From an uncultured bacterium (GTDB taxonomy: Bacteria > Desulfobacterota > DSM-4660 > Desulfatiglandales > CALKZT01), in NCBI GenBank assembly GCA_938002815.1, contig CALKZT010000037.1, positions 1 to 42,768 on the forward strand: a DNA stretch of 42,768 nucleotides. Direction: 5' to 3'. The notes under the pieces are model-generated. The model was not told where the DNA came from. It saw nothing but the letters and a program-made list of their open reading frames with translations, and ran no database searches. Within the stretch, counting starts at the first letter, position 1; each line of letters begins with the position of its first letter. Below, piece by piece: positions 24,549-32,896 of this stretch. The position numbers and the translations under genes were made by a program.

Positions 24549-26860
24549 TGCATGAAAGACCCTTCGGCTTAAGAGAAAAAGAGTTAGATCCAGGCAGGCA
24601 GAAGGTGGATATAGTACTATTTTCCCCACCTGTATGGTCTCCTGTGATGCCCTTTTTGGCCATTCCCACATTGATGGGGTACCTAAGGTCAAAGGATATA
24701 GAGGCCATACAATTTGATCTGAGCATAGATTTTTTCATAGACCATCTCCTGACCCCTTCAAATTTAGAAAAGGCCATGGAGACCATTATGAGAAGGGGTT
24801 ATGTAGAAGGACTTCCTCAAAACCTTCAGAGGCTATCCGAGGATTTTTTGAGAAGCCGTGAAAAGTACAAAGACATAGCCCAAAAGGTGGAAGATGCCAA
24901 GTGGGTCCTCAGGGATAAGGAATATTTCTTCGATATACAGAGGATGTTGGAGGCACAGAACTATTTATATAGGGCACTTGAAATCTTATCGCTTAGTCAA
25001 TATCCAATTATCCTGACATTCAATACATTTTCCCATAGGGAAGTTAGAGACTTCCGGTCTCTGTTTCAATTCATCACAAAGGGGGAAAATCTCTTCAGTT
25101 CATTCTATCAAACTTATGTATTTGAACTTTTGAAGAGACATTCTCCCAAATTGATCGGTATATCCATTAGCACATCACATCAAATGATCCCTGGCCTAAC
25201 TTTGGCAACGATGTTGAAAAATCACTTTCAGGATATGACAATAGTCCTAGGGGGTAGACAAGTAGATAGGCTTTTAGATACATTTGTAGCTTTTTCTGAT
25301 TACTCGAAAAAATTCTGTGATATACTCGTCTATGGTGATGGCGAACTTGCCCTTGAGGGTATATGGGAATGCCTAAAAGGAACTACTAATCAGAGCAAGA
25401 TTCCGAACATAGTTTGGTTCCAAAAGGATACAGTCGTCAGATCCGATAAGTTCCAATACATTCCCATCACCCAAAAACCTCCTCCTTCCTTTTTTGGTAT
25501 CCCGTTCCACAAATATCTCTCCCCTTACCCACTTATACCTGTGAGGTTTTCAGAAGGCTGTTATTGGGGGAAATGTAGCTTCTGTTCCAGATACGACAAC
25601 AGACGCTTTCAGACCCTTAGCGTGGACAGGGCCGTGGAGCTACTTAAGTCCCTTTCAGAGAGGCTAACTACCCAGTTTTTTATGATAAATGACGACTGCC
25701 TCACCCCCAAATACCTTGAAGCCCTGGCAAGGGGCATCCTTGAGGAGGGGATGGAGATAAACCTGAGCCTGTGGGCAAAACCTGTTTCGGGCTTTACCAA
25801 AGAGAGGCTTGAGCTCCTATCAAAGGCAGGAGTGAGACTCATCAGATGGGGTATTGAGACAGGAAATAAAAGAATCCTTAAACTCATGAACAAGGGCACA
25901 AATTTAGAAGATACTGTTATGGCCCTGGAGAGGAGCTCTACAGCAGGAATCTGGAACCATGGCATGTTTATAGTGGGTTTTCCAACAGAGACAGAGGACG
26001 AAGCAAGGGAGACACTAAATTTCCTAAAAAGGAATGCGGATAAGATCCATTCAGCTATCTTTTTTAAGTTCTCCCTTTTAAAACACTCACACATCTATAA
26101 CAACAAGGAGCTATACTCTATAAATGAGATAAAATCGCCGGAGAGCATTTTTTCCTATGAATATCCATTTATTTGTTCTGAGGGAATGGATATTAAAACT
26201 TTGAACAGGGTATTCAATTGGGCTCAAAACTTTAGAATCCAGTCTATATACAGGAATCCAGCCTGGTTTTACGCAAGGATTAGGGAATATCTCTTTTTGT
26301 ATCTTTCAAAATATAGTATAAAACAATTACGCAGATGGAAAGTAACGCCAGAAAATCTCAAGGTTTCCGATGCTCAAAGGGAACTTGTCTATAGATTTGT
26401 GATGGGAAATGAAATAGATAGAGAGTTGTTAGAAAGACTAAAGGCCTTAATCTCAGAAAGTGGAGAAGTTGGCAGATCTTGGTTAGAGGAAAACCTCACC
26501 AATGCACTTTGGGTCGCATATGTGGAAGACAGAGGGAGTCTTGTGGCCACAATGACCCACAAGAGGCCAAAGGAAAAATATCTTACATATCTAAAACAAA
26601 AGACTGGCCTTGATCTAAGTGGTTATATAGAGAGGGGCTATTCCTATGTAATGCCTGCATATAGGGGTATGGGAATCGGGGATAGGATGTTAAAGGGCCT
26701 GGTAGAAAAAACACCTGAGCAGCCCATATACGTGACGATAAGGCTCGACAACCATGCTGCCATAAGGCTTACAGAGAAAAATGGGATGAAACTGGCTGCC
26801 ACATTCCAAAATGATAGAACAGGTCACATAATAGGTATTTTTCTAAATGGATGGAAATAA
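24545..26860 (+). CDS. B12-binding-type radical SAM protein fused to a GNAT acetyltransferase domain
   Basis: 771 aa in three parts. Residues about 20-300 resemble the Rossmann-like B12-binding domain of radical SAM methyltransferase-type enzymes (VDIVLFSPPVWSPVMPFLAIPTL; then LIGISISTSHQMIPGLTLA and IVLGGRQ), split by a helical insertion of about 130 residues. The radical SAM domain (about 325-550) carries Cys339, Cys344 and Cys347 in CYWGKCSFC, a CX4CX2C variant of the usual CX3CX2C, with GIETGNKRILKLMNKG and IVGFPTETEDEA as supporting motifs. Residues about 650-771 look like GNAT: the acetyl-CoA loop RGMGIG near 706 and a C-terminal NHAAIRLTEKNGMK. The substrate is unknown. It overlaps both neighbouring genes. 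Confidence 0.85.
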   Translation: MMHERPFGLREKELDPGRQKVDIVLFSPPVWSPVMPFLAIPTLMGYLRSKDIEAIQFDLSIDFFIDHLLTPSNLEKAMETIMRRGYVEGLPQNLQRLSEDFLRSREKYKDIAQKVEDAKWVLRDKEYFFDIQRMLEAQNYLYRALEILSLSQYPIILTFNTFSHREVRDFRSLFQFITKGENLFSSFYQTYVFELLKRHSPKLIGISISTSHQMIPGLTLATMLKNHFQDMTIVLGGRQVDRLLDTFVAFSDYSKKFCDILVYGDGELALEGIWECLKGTTNQSKIPNIVWFQKDTVVRSDKFQYIPITQKPPPSFFGIPFHKYLSPYPLIPVRFSEGCYWGKCSFCSRYDNRRFQTLSVDRAVELLKSLSERLTTQFFMINDDCLTPKYLEALARGILEEGMEINLSLWAKPVSGFTKERLELLSKAGVRLIRWGIETGNKRILKLMNKGTNLEDTVMALERSSTAGIWNHGMFIVGFPTETEDEARETLNFLKRNADKIHSAIFFKFSLLKHSHIYNNKELYSINEIKSPESIFSYEYPFICSEGMDIKTLNRVFNWAQNFRIQSIYRNPAWFYARIREYLFLYLSKYSIKQLRRWKVTPENLKVSDAQRELVYRFVMGNEIDRELLERLKALISESGEVGRSWLEENLTNALWVAYVEDRGSLVATMTHKRPKEKYLTYLKQKTGLDLSGYIERGYSYVMPAYRGMGIGDRMLKGLVEKTPEQPIYVTIRLDNHAAIRLTEKNGMKLAATFQNDRTGHIIGIFLNGWK

Positions 26861-27863
26861 ATTAAGAATCCTTTCTTCATATAAAACAACCCCAGATTAC
26901 TTTCAGGCCGAAAGAGAGTTTAGAGAACTTTCTATTTCAAAAAAAATTGAGATATTGACAGAATATACGCCGTCTATTTTCCAAATAGAGACTACAACAA
27001 AATGTAATCTCAACTGCCCTCTTTGTTCAACACATCATCTCAAGAGGGGAAGGATTGACTTGGAGCTTTATATACTTGAAAAAATATTAGTTTCAAACCC
27101 TCAAATGAAGTATTCTACACTTCATTTTATGGGAGAACCACTGCTATCCTCAAATATATTCAGACAAATAAAACTCCTCAAACAAAATAATGTTTTTACT
27201 TTTTTTTCTACAAACGGCATACTGCTTGAACAAAAAGCTCAAGAGATATTTGAATCAGGATTAGACAAAATATCAATCTCTCTGGATGCAATAAACCAAG
27301 CTGACATGAATCTTTATAGGCGAAACGCAGATCTCAGTAAGATAGAAAGTGGTATTAAGGCACTCATATCTTTAAGGGGCCAAAAGGGCTTAAAGAGGCC
27401 AGTAATACAGATCCAAACAATTATGTTTAGGTATAACGAAGAAAAGGAAGGTGAGGTTTTGGACTACCTCTGCAGTCTTGGGGCAGACAGAATAAAGCTT
27501 AAAACCCCTTCCTTTGATAGCTTTGGTGCAAAAAACAGCCACACAGACTCCATACCCTGGGAAAGACTCATACCTTTAAGATATAGGAGGGATCCCAGGG
27601 AGCGATTATTTTATCGGCACAGGGCGGTGTGTAGGATGCTCTTTCAGGCTTTTGTCTTAGCAGATGGCTCTGTGGTCCCCTGCTGCATAGACTACGATGG
27701 CAAGAGTGCCTTTGGAAGCCTAAGGGAGAAAACTTGGGAAGAGATCTGGTATTCGGATAGGAGGCGTGAGCTACTTAAAAGATACTTTGAAGGCGAACTC
27801 ACCCTCTGCAGAGAATGCACCATGTGCTACGACTATTCGTGGGAGGTGGTAAGGATCCGTTGA
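26847..27863 (+). CDS. Radical SAM/SPASM-domain protein
   Basis: 338 aa. The cluster motif CNLNCPLC (Cys53, 57, 60; CX3CX2C) starts the radical SAM domain, with HFMGEPLL as the GGEP-like SAM-binding segment and SISLDAIN further on. The C-terminal part (about 262-335) has the SPASM pattern: CRMLFQAFVLADGSVVPCC, then CRECTMC, which would bind one or two auxiliary iron-sulfur clusters. SPASM enzymes modify peptides, proteins or small molecules. The start overlaps the B12-type radical SAM/GNAT gene by 14 bases, so the two are probably made together and act on one pathway. The gene looks AT-rich compared with its neighbours. Confidence 0.9.
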   Translation: MDGNKLRILSSYKTTPDYFQAEREFRELSISKKIEILTEYTPSIFQIETTTKCNLNCPLCSTHHLKRGRIDLELYILEKILVSNPQMKYSTLHFMGEPLLSSNIFRQIKLLKQNNVFTFFSTNGILLEQKAQEIFESGLDKISISLDAINQADMNLYRRNADLSKIESGIKALISLRGQKGLKRPVIQIQTIMFRYNEEKEGEVLDYLCSLGADRIKLKTPSFDSFGAKNSHTDSIPWERLIPLRYRRDPRERLFYRHRAVCRMLFQAFVLADGSVVPCCIDYDGKSAFGSLREKTWEEIWYSDRRRELLKRYFEGELTLCRECTMCYDYSWEVVRIR

Positions 27864-27943
27864 GGTCTCTATTAGACACCCACCTTTTTCTTTGCATGAT
27901 GCAATTCGATTCACTATCTTTGAAGACTCTTGAGGAATAAGTT

Positions 27944-30007
27944 ATGGCCCGAATATTCTCTACCCTTCTAACAGTAATCTTAATTTTGGGCCCCCTATTG
28001 GTAGCAGATGCCAAGGATAGCCCCTTTACAGGCCCGTCCAATTGGGGAACTACAGGCCTTATGGAGATTCCAACCGCCAGGGTCATGGAACTGTACTCCT
28101 GGAGGGTAGGATTAGCCCAAATAGACCCCTATCGCTATTACTATGTGGCCGCCAGTCCCCTTAAGGGTCTTGAACTGGAGGGCAGGGTCACCGAGATCTT
28201 GGGAACAAAGATAGAATCACCAGGCTGGCAGGGATATGGCAATTACAAGGACAAGGCAGTGGACATAAAATATCAGTTCTTTCCAGAGGGAAAATATACA
28301 CCTGCCCTTGCCATAGGTATTATGGACCCCCATGGAACCAGACTCTACACAGGCCAGTACGTGGTTTTGAGCAAACAGATATACCCCTTTGACTTTACCC
28401 TGGGCCTTGGAAACGGGAGGTTTGGAAAGAGGCCTCTGCCCAGCACAGGAGAAGGTATTGAGGTGGAGATATTTAAGGATCCGAAGGCCTGGAGGGAAGA
28501 TGCCCAGTTTTTTGGGGGGATCCAATTTGCCTTCTCAGAAAGGCTCCTATTCATGGCAGAATATAACCCCATAGACTATAAGGCCCAAACCTCGGATCCT
28601 GCAGTTAGAGAAAGGGTCTTAGAAGAGCCCACATCAAAGCTCAATTTTGGGATCAGATGGAGGCCTATCCCTGACTGGGTAGAGATAGATGCCTCTTATC
28701 AAAGGGGCAACACCATAGGCATCAATATCTTTATGCCCTTCCAAATCGGGAGGCCCATGATCCCCATATATGATCATCCTTATAAAGAGCCCCCTGAATT
28801 TAGGATTGCCTCACTCGATCTTAGAATCTATAGGGCCCTTATGGCCTCGGGGTTTGGAAATATTGGGGTGAACTGGGAGGGCAATGACCTAATAGTAGAC
28901 CTTGAGAACTACAAGTACTTTTACCCTCTAAGGGCAGTGGAAGTGGCAGTGAGCACCCTTGCCCCCCTTCTGCCAGATTCTGTTCAGAATGTGACCCTGA
29001 TCTTCAAAGAGAGGGATGTCCCCGTATACACACTAAAGACCCATAGAGAGGATATGCTCCTCTTTAAAAGGGAAAAGATCACCTGGGCCCAATTCTTATA
29101 TACATCGCCAATCACCTCCACCTACCAGGAGGTTCCCTCAGGGAGCAAATTCCCTTCTCAGGGGATCACCCTGGGCTATAGGCCTATCTTTCAGCTATTT
29201 TTAAACGACCCTTCCGGATTCTGGAAGGGAAAGCTGGGGATAACTGGCTATGCCTCTAAAAAGCTTTGGGCAGGGTGCCAGACCACTTTAGGCCTCTCCT
29301 TCTATCCCTTAGCCAACATATCCACGGTAAACGAACCCCTTAGCATCCCGGTAAGGACAGACATAGTGGACTACATAGGCAGGAAATTCCTCTTTGACTC
29401 CTGGGTCATAGACCAGGTATATAGACTTCCCAACACGGATCTATTTTTGAGGGGTACCTTTGGGGTCTTGGAACTTCAATACTCGGGGATAGATTTAGAA
29501 GCAGCCTACCCGATATTTAATGGAAAGGTATTTTTGGGGACCAATATGGCAATAGTAAAGAAGCGTGACCCAAAGATACCCTGGGAGTTCAGGGATGACC
29601 CACCCAACAGAGATAACTATAGGACAACATTTCTGAATTTACGAGTTCATCTCCCATTTGTCCAAAGCTATCTGGACCTAAAATACGGTAGGTTTTTGGC
29701 GGGGGATGTGGGGACAAAGATCACTGCCACAAAGGTCATACGAGGTGTTCAAATTTCCGCCTGGTATAGCTTTACAGATACAGATGTATTCAGTGACAAT
29801 ATAAATAGAGGTTACAAGGATAAAGGGGTTTCGGTTACAATTCCCTTTAGGTTGTTTAAGGGAACAGACACAAGGGCAAGATATACTCAGGGGATTTCTC
29901 CATGGACAAGGGATGTAGCCCAAGATATAAACCACTTTACTCCACTTTTTGAATTCTTGGAGGAAAATACATTTTTGGGGATTGACAATGGTATGGTGAA
30001 ATGGTAA
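27944..30007 (+). CDS. YjbH-like outer-membrane protein, probable exopolysaccharide-associated beta-barrel
   Basis: 687 aa with an N-terminal signal peptide (about 1-23). The start of the mature part, GPSNWGTTGLMEIPTARV, followed by many alternating amphipathic strands and aromatic-rich segments, matches the YjbH/GfcD-type proteins linked to extracellular polysaccharide export in Gram-negative bacteria. A large beta-barrel in the outer membrane is expected. GAGGA lies seven bases before the ATG. It follows the SPASM gene by 80 bases and precedes an Ala/Gly-rich exported protein, an arrangement that recalls the yjbEFGH/gfc operons, although YjbF- and YjbG-like genes were not found here. Confidence 0.82.
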   Translation: MARIFSTLLTVILILGPLLVADAKDSPFTGPSNWGTTGLMEIPTARVMELYSWRVGLAQIDPYRYYYVAASPLKGLELEGRVTEILGTKIESPGWQGYGNYKDKAVDIKYQFFPEGKYTPALAIGIMDPHGTRLYTGQYVVLSKQIYPFDFTLGLGNGRFGKRPLPSTGEGIEVEIFKDPKAWREDAQFFGGIQFAFSERLLFMAEYNPIDYKAQTSDPAVRERVLEEPTSKLNFGIRWRPIPDWVEIDASYQRGNTIGINIFMPFQIGRPMIPIYDHPYKEPPEFRIASLDLRIYRALMASGFGNIGVNWEGNDLIVDLENYKYFYPLRAVEVAVSTLAPLLPDSVQNVTLIFKERDVPVYTLKTHREDMLLFKREKITWAQFLYTSPITSTYQEVPSGSKFPSQGITLGYRPIFQLFLNDPSGFWKGKLGITGYASKKLWAGCQTTLGLSFYPLANISTVNEPLSIPVRTDIVDYIGRKFLFDSWVIDQVYRLPNTDLFLRGTFGVLELQYSGIDLEAAYPIFNGKVFLGTNMAIVKKRDPKIPWEFRDDPPNRDNYRTTFLNLRVHLPFVQSYLDLKYGRFLAGDVGTKITATKVIRGVQISAWYSFTDTDVFSDNINRGYKDKGVSVTIPFRLFKGTDTRARYTQGISPWTRDVAQDINHFTPLFEFLEENTFLGIDNGMVKW

Positions 30008-30047
30008 GTAGCCAAATCATGTTTTGAAAAAGGAGGAGGGTTGGAAA

Positions 30048-30779
30048 ATGGGGAAAAGAGGCTTAAAGGTTTTGGCAGTGGTTATGGCAGTGGTGTTTGG
30101 GATCAGCATGGTGGTCTTCCCGTCTCAGGCCACAGCCCAACAACAGGCTCCTTCACAAGCAGGGGCAGCTGCAGGTAAAGCAGGGGCAGAGGCAGGCGCT
30201 GCCACCGCAGCCGGGGTATCCACAGGGACCATAGTGGCAGGGGTCTTAGCAGCAGCGGCCATAGCCGCCATAGCAGCGGCCTCTGGTGGCGGAGGAGAGG
30301 CAGTATCTGTGGCACCCACACCAACGCCAAGCGGTGTAGCATCTGCCCTGGCTTCAGCAGGCTTATCAACAGATCAGCTATTGGCACTTTACGACGCATT
30401 AGAAACACCTATCGCCGGGCTAACCTTAAAAGACATATTAAAAGATATCAGTTATGATGACTTTAAGGCAGCTTTGACAGAGCTTGGTATTGCTGCCTTG
30501 GGCAAGGACGATCTGAAGAACTATCTCAACCAATTAAAGACTACTAACCCAGACTTGTACAACCGTTTAATAGAGGTGCTTAAAAAGTTAAAGGATGACC
30601 CAAATCTCTTTGCGCAGGCCAAGGCAGCAGTAAGCGACCCACAAAAGCTTAAAGAGGCTATCAAGCAGCAGGTAGAGAAAATGTTGACCCAGAATCATCC
30701 TGGATATACCGTCCAGTTCACGACAGTCCACCATGGCGGTGGAATTTATACGACCACATATCATCTGATCAAACAGTAG
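30048..30779 (+). CDS. Exported Ala/Gly-rich protein with helical C-terminal domain, GfcA/YjbE-like N-terminus
   Basis: 243 aa from the ATG at 30048, which follows GGAGGAGGG at seven bases; the ORF track starts 24 bases earlier at a TTG with no site. A signal peptide (about 1-31, cut near ATA-QQQ) leads into a low-complexity Ala/Gly stretch (about 35-90: AAGVSTGTIVAGVLAAAAIA, then ASGGGG) that resembles the small GfcA/YjbE proteins of capsule loci. Residues about 100-210 are charged and helical, and the end is His/Thr/Tyr-rich (HHGGGIYTTTYHLIKQ). Function unknown. An intrinsic terminator follows ten bases after the stop. Confidence 0.8.
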   Translation: MGKRGLKVLAVVMAVVFGISMVVFPSQATAQQQAPSQAGAAAGKAGAEAGAATAAGVSTGTIVAGVLAAAAIAAIAAASGGGGEAVSVAPTPTPSGVASALASAGLSTDQLLALYDALETPIAGLTLKDILKDISYDDFKAALTELGIAALGKDDLKNYLNQLKTTNPDLYNRLIEVLKKLKDDPNLFAQAKAAVSDPQKLKEAIKQQVEKMLTQNHPGYTVQFTTVHHGGGIYTTTYHLIKQ

Positions 30780-30788
30780 TGTCTCCTG

Positions 30789-30818
30789 GAGCCTAAGGGT
30801 TAGCCTTAGGCTCTTTTT
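30789..30818 (+). terminator. Rho-independent terminator after the GfcA-like gene
   Basis: GAGCCTAAGG-GTTAG-CCTTAGGCTC is a perfect 10-base-pair stem with a 5-base loop followed by TTTTT. It should end the long plus-strand operon, yet the next lipoprotein gene starts only 12 bases after the T-tract, so readthrough must occur or a promoter must overlap it. Confidence 0.88.
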
Positions 30819-30829
30819 GATTGGACAAA

Positions 30830-31318
30830 ATGAAGCTTTTACTTTCCGTTCTTTTCTTATCCATTTTGTTTCTCTTTCAGTCTTGCCAAACTTCTAAACC
30901 CACATCCCAAAGCCAGGAAACAATAGCAATTATCGAGGCAGCTGAAGTTTTTTTTAATAGCCTCCTCAAAAAGGACTATATCAAAGTCTGGGATGCCATT
31001 ACTGAAAAGAGTAAGCGCACTATAATCTCTGATGTCCTCAAGTACCTCAAAGCTGGTGAGCCCATAAGGGGAGAGCTTGAAACCGAATTCAAGGAAGGAA
31101 GAGGTGCAGCCCTCTCCTATTGGGATGCCTATCTCTTCAACTTCGACCCCAACATGGCACTGAAGGATAGCAAGTGGGAGGTGGGAAAGGTAAAAGATGA
31201 CTATGCCGAGATAATACTTAGCTATAAGAAGTCAGAAAAACCTGCAATTCTAAAACTTTATAGGGAAGGGAATGCCTGGAAATTTGGGCTTGTGGAATCC
31301 TTTTGGTCAAGGAAATAG
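30830..31318 (+). CDS. Lipoprotein of unknown function
   Basis: 162 aa from the ATG at 30830 (ORF-track start is a TTG nine bases earlier). The N-terminus MKLLLSVLFLSILFLFQSC is a type II signal peptide with a lipobox ending at Cys19 (LFQSC). The mature part (ETIAIIEAAEVFFNSLLKKDYIKVWDAIT, then a strand-rich C-terminal half) resembles small alpha+beta NTF2-like or DUF4878-type lipoproteins; this is a pattern guess. No strong Shine-Dalgarno is present, and the gene begins right after an intrinsic terminator. It may belong with the YjbH-like export group upstream. Confidence 0.78.
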   Translation: MKLLLSVLFLSILFLFQSCQTSKPTSQSQETIAIIEAAEVFFNSLLKKDYIKVWDAITEKSKRTIISDVLKYLKAGEPIRGELETEFKEGRGAALSYWDAYLFNFDPNMALKDSKWEVGKVKDDYAEIILSYKKSEKPAILKLYREGNAWKFGLVESFWSRK

Positions 31319-31566
31319 GTAAGCATTAGCTTCCCAACTGATCCCCTTTCTCTGATTAATAACGGCAAGACTCCTCTCCCGTACCTGCCTCTGGCTTCAA
31401 GGCAATTTCCCCTTAACTGAGGAGGCCATTTCGTAAATGGAGAAAGAAACTCTGTTATGTATAGCCTAAGCGATGAAGCAATCCCCAAATATAGAAAGGC
31501 AATATTGCTTTTTTTGGCCCACAATTCAGGGAGCCCCTTGAGGCCAGATGACGTGTCCAATAAAAA
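31319..31566. other. Intergenic stretch without a gene between the lipoprotein and tRNA-Pro
   Basis: No convincing protein gene. The minus-strand ORFs here run through the tRNA and are artefacts. Near 31494-31517 a short GCA-ATAT-TGC element followed by seven T residues could be a weak terminator of the lipoprotein gene on the plus strand. Nothing else was recognised. Confidence 0.4.
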
Positions 31567-31643
31567 TGGTCGGGACGACTGGATTTGAACCAGCGACCCC
31601 CTGAACCCCATTCAGGTGCGCTTCCAGACTGCGCTACGTCCCG
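31567..31643 (-). tRNA. tRNA-Pro (anticodon GGG), CCA encoded
   Basis: On the minus strand a full cloverleaf can be drawn: acceptor CGGGACG/CGTCCCG, D-arm stem GCGC/GCGC, anticodon stem CCTGA/TCAGG with loop ATGGGGT giving anticodon GGG, a five-base variable loop, and T-arm GCTGG-TTCAAAT-CCAGT with one G-U pair. The discriminator is A and the 3' CCA is encoded. It reads proline codons CCC and CCU. Confidence 0.96.
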
Positions 31644-31653
31644 ACCAGGAGGA

Positions 31654-31682
31654 ATTCTCATACCTCTTTCCTTTCATGTCAA
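31654..31682 (-). promoter_or_regulatory. Promoter of tRNA-Pro
   Basis: On the minus strand a consensus TTGACA (31682-31677) is separated by 17 bases from GAGAAT (31659-31654), which ends ten bases before the 5' end of the tRNA. Good -35, moderate -10. Confidence 0.6.
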
Positions 31683-31765
31683 TAGATTTCTGATTCTCTG
31701 ATCGTTTACCTCCTTTTGGGCTCCAATGGACTTGACTTGGGCTCTTTTGTCCTGTATTTGCCAAA

Positions 31766-32896
31766 ATGCCATCTTGGATCATGGATACACAGCCAAATAC
31801 CTTAGATGTCCTTGGGCTCTACCTCATACCTGGCCTTGGTTCAGGCTCAATAAGGCAGCTGATAGGCCGCTACCGAAACCCCAATGAGATCTACAAGGCC
31901 AGTGAGGAGGAACTCTCTAAGATTGAAGGGATCAGCCCCAATGTGGCCAAAAGGATTAAGGCACGGGAGTACATGGAGGATCCTCAAAAGGAATACATGA
32001 GGGCCCAGCGCTTGGGTGCCCAAATCCTCACCTATTGGGACAATAGATACCCTTCACTTTTAAAGGAGATCAAATATCCCCCTGTCTTGCTCTATTGCCT
32101 TGGAATGCCCGTATGGGAAAGAATGCCCCTTGTGGCGGTGGTGGGGAGCAGGCACCCCAGCCACTATGGAAGAAGGGTCTCCAATGGGTTGGCCTATGGC
32201 CTCTCAAAGAGGGGTATATGCGTGGTAAGTGGCCTTGCAGCTGGCATTGATACCTCTGCCCACGAAGGGGCCATCTCTTCTGGAGGCCATACCGTTGCTG
32301 TCTTAGGAACAGGACTGGATGTGATCTACCCCAAGGCAAATAGGTCTCTCTTCGAAAAGATCCCTAAACAAGGTGCTATTATTACGGAGTTCCCCCTTGG
32401 TACGCCCCCTGACCCCAAACACTTCCCCATCAGGAACAGAATAATCAGCGGGATCTCCTTAGGTGTTGTGGTAGTGGAGGCCACAAGGTCCAGTGGATCC
32501 CTCATTACCGCCTCTATGGCAGCCGAAGAGGGCCGTGAGGTGTTTGCAGTTCCAGGGAGCATAGAATCCATGAAGAGTACAGGCTGCCACTATCTCATAA
32601 GGCAGGGGGCAAAGCTTGTGGAGAAGGTGGAGGACATCTTAGAGGAGCTAAGACTTCCCAACCACTTCTCAGGGGCATCCGAATCAAAGGCGGAAGGTCA
32701 CCTGGAAGACCTAAATAGAGAGGAGTTGACCATCTTAGATCACCTGGAAAGGGATCCTATCCACATAGATGAGCTCTCCAGGGCCTTGAGCATGGATACA
32801 GGGGCCTTGAGTTCCCTTCTCGTATCCCTGGAACTTAAGGGCCTCATCATCCAGCTTCCCGGGAAATTTTACGTAAAGGGTAAGGGCACATGGTAG
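31766..32896 (+). CDS. dprA: DNA-processing protein DprA (Smf)
   Basis: 376 aa: N-terminal helix-hairpin-helix/SAM-like region (about 10-70), central Rossmann-type DprA domain (about 75-290) with the family motifs VAVVGSRHPSHYG, VVSGLAAGIDTSAHEGA, GTGLDVIYP and FPIRNRIISG, and a C-terminal winged helix (about 310-370). It protects incoming single-stranded DNA and loads RecA during transformation or related processes. The first ATG lacks a ribosome-binding site, and a possible promoter (TTGACT at 31732, TATTTG at 31755) would place the transcript start close to it, so the ATG at 31781 (MDTQPNTLDV) is an alternative start. It overlaps topA by seven bases. Confidence 0.95.
   Translation: MPSWIMDTQPNTLDVLGLYLIPGLGSGSIRQLIGRYRNPNEIYKASEEELSKIEGISPNVAKRIKAREYMEDPQKEYMRAQRLGAQILTYWDNRYPSLLKEIKYPPVLLYCLGMPVWERMPLVAVVGSRHPSHYGRRVSNGLAYGLSKRGICVVSGLAAGIDTSAHEGAISSGGHTVAVLGTGLDVIYPKANRSLFEKIPKQGAIITEFPLGTPPDPKHFPIRNRIISGISLGVVVVEATRSSGSLITASMAAEEGREVFAVPGSIESMKSTGCHYLIRQGAKLVEKVEDILEELRLPNHFSGASESKAEGHLEDLNREELTILDHLERDPIHIDELSRALSMDTGALSSLLVSLELKGLIIQLPGKFYVKGKGTW

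Noticed and set aside
27896-27940. 14-codon mini-ORF (MMQFDSLSLKTLEE) just before the YjbH-like gene; also considered as a peptide substrate of the radical SAM enzymes
   Set aside because: No ribosome-binding site, no Cys/Gly-rich or leader-core pattern; its end simply contains the ribosome-binding site of the next gene. No other short precursor-like gene was seen nearby.
31258-31661. Two minus-strand ORFs (31258-31611 and 31455-31661)
   Set aside because: They run through tRNA-Pro; the VAQSGSAPEWGSGGRWFKSSRPD peptide is the familiar false translation of a tRNA.
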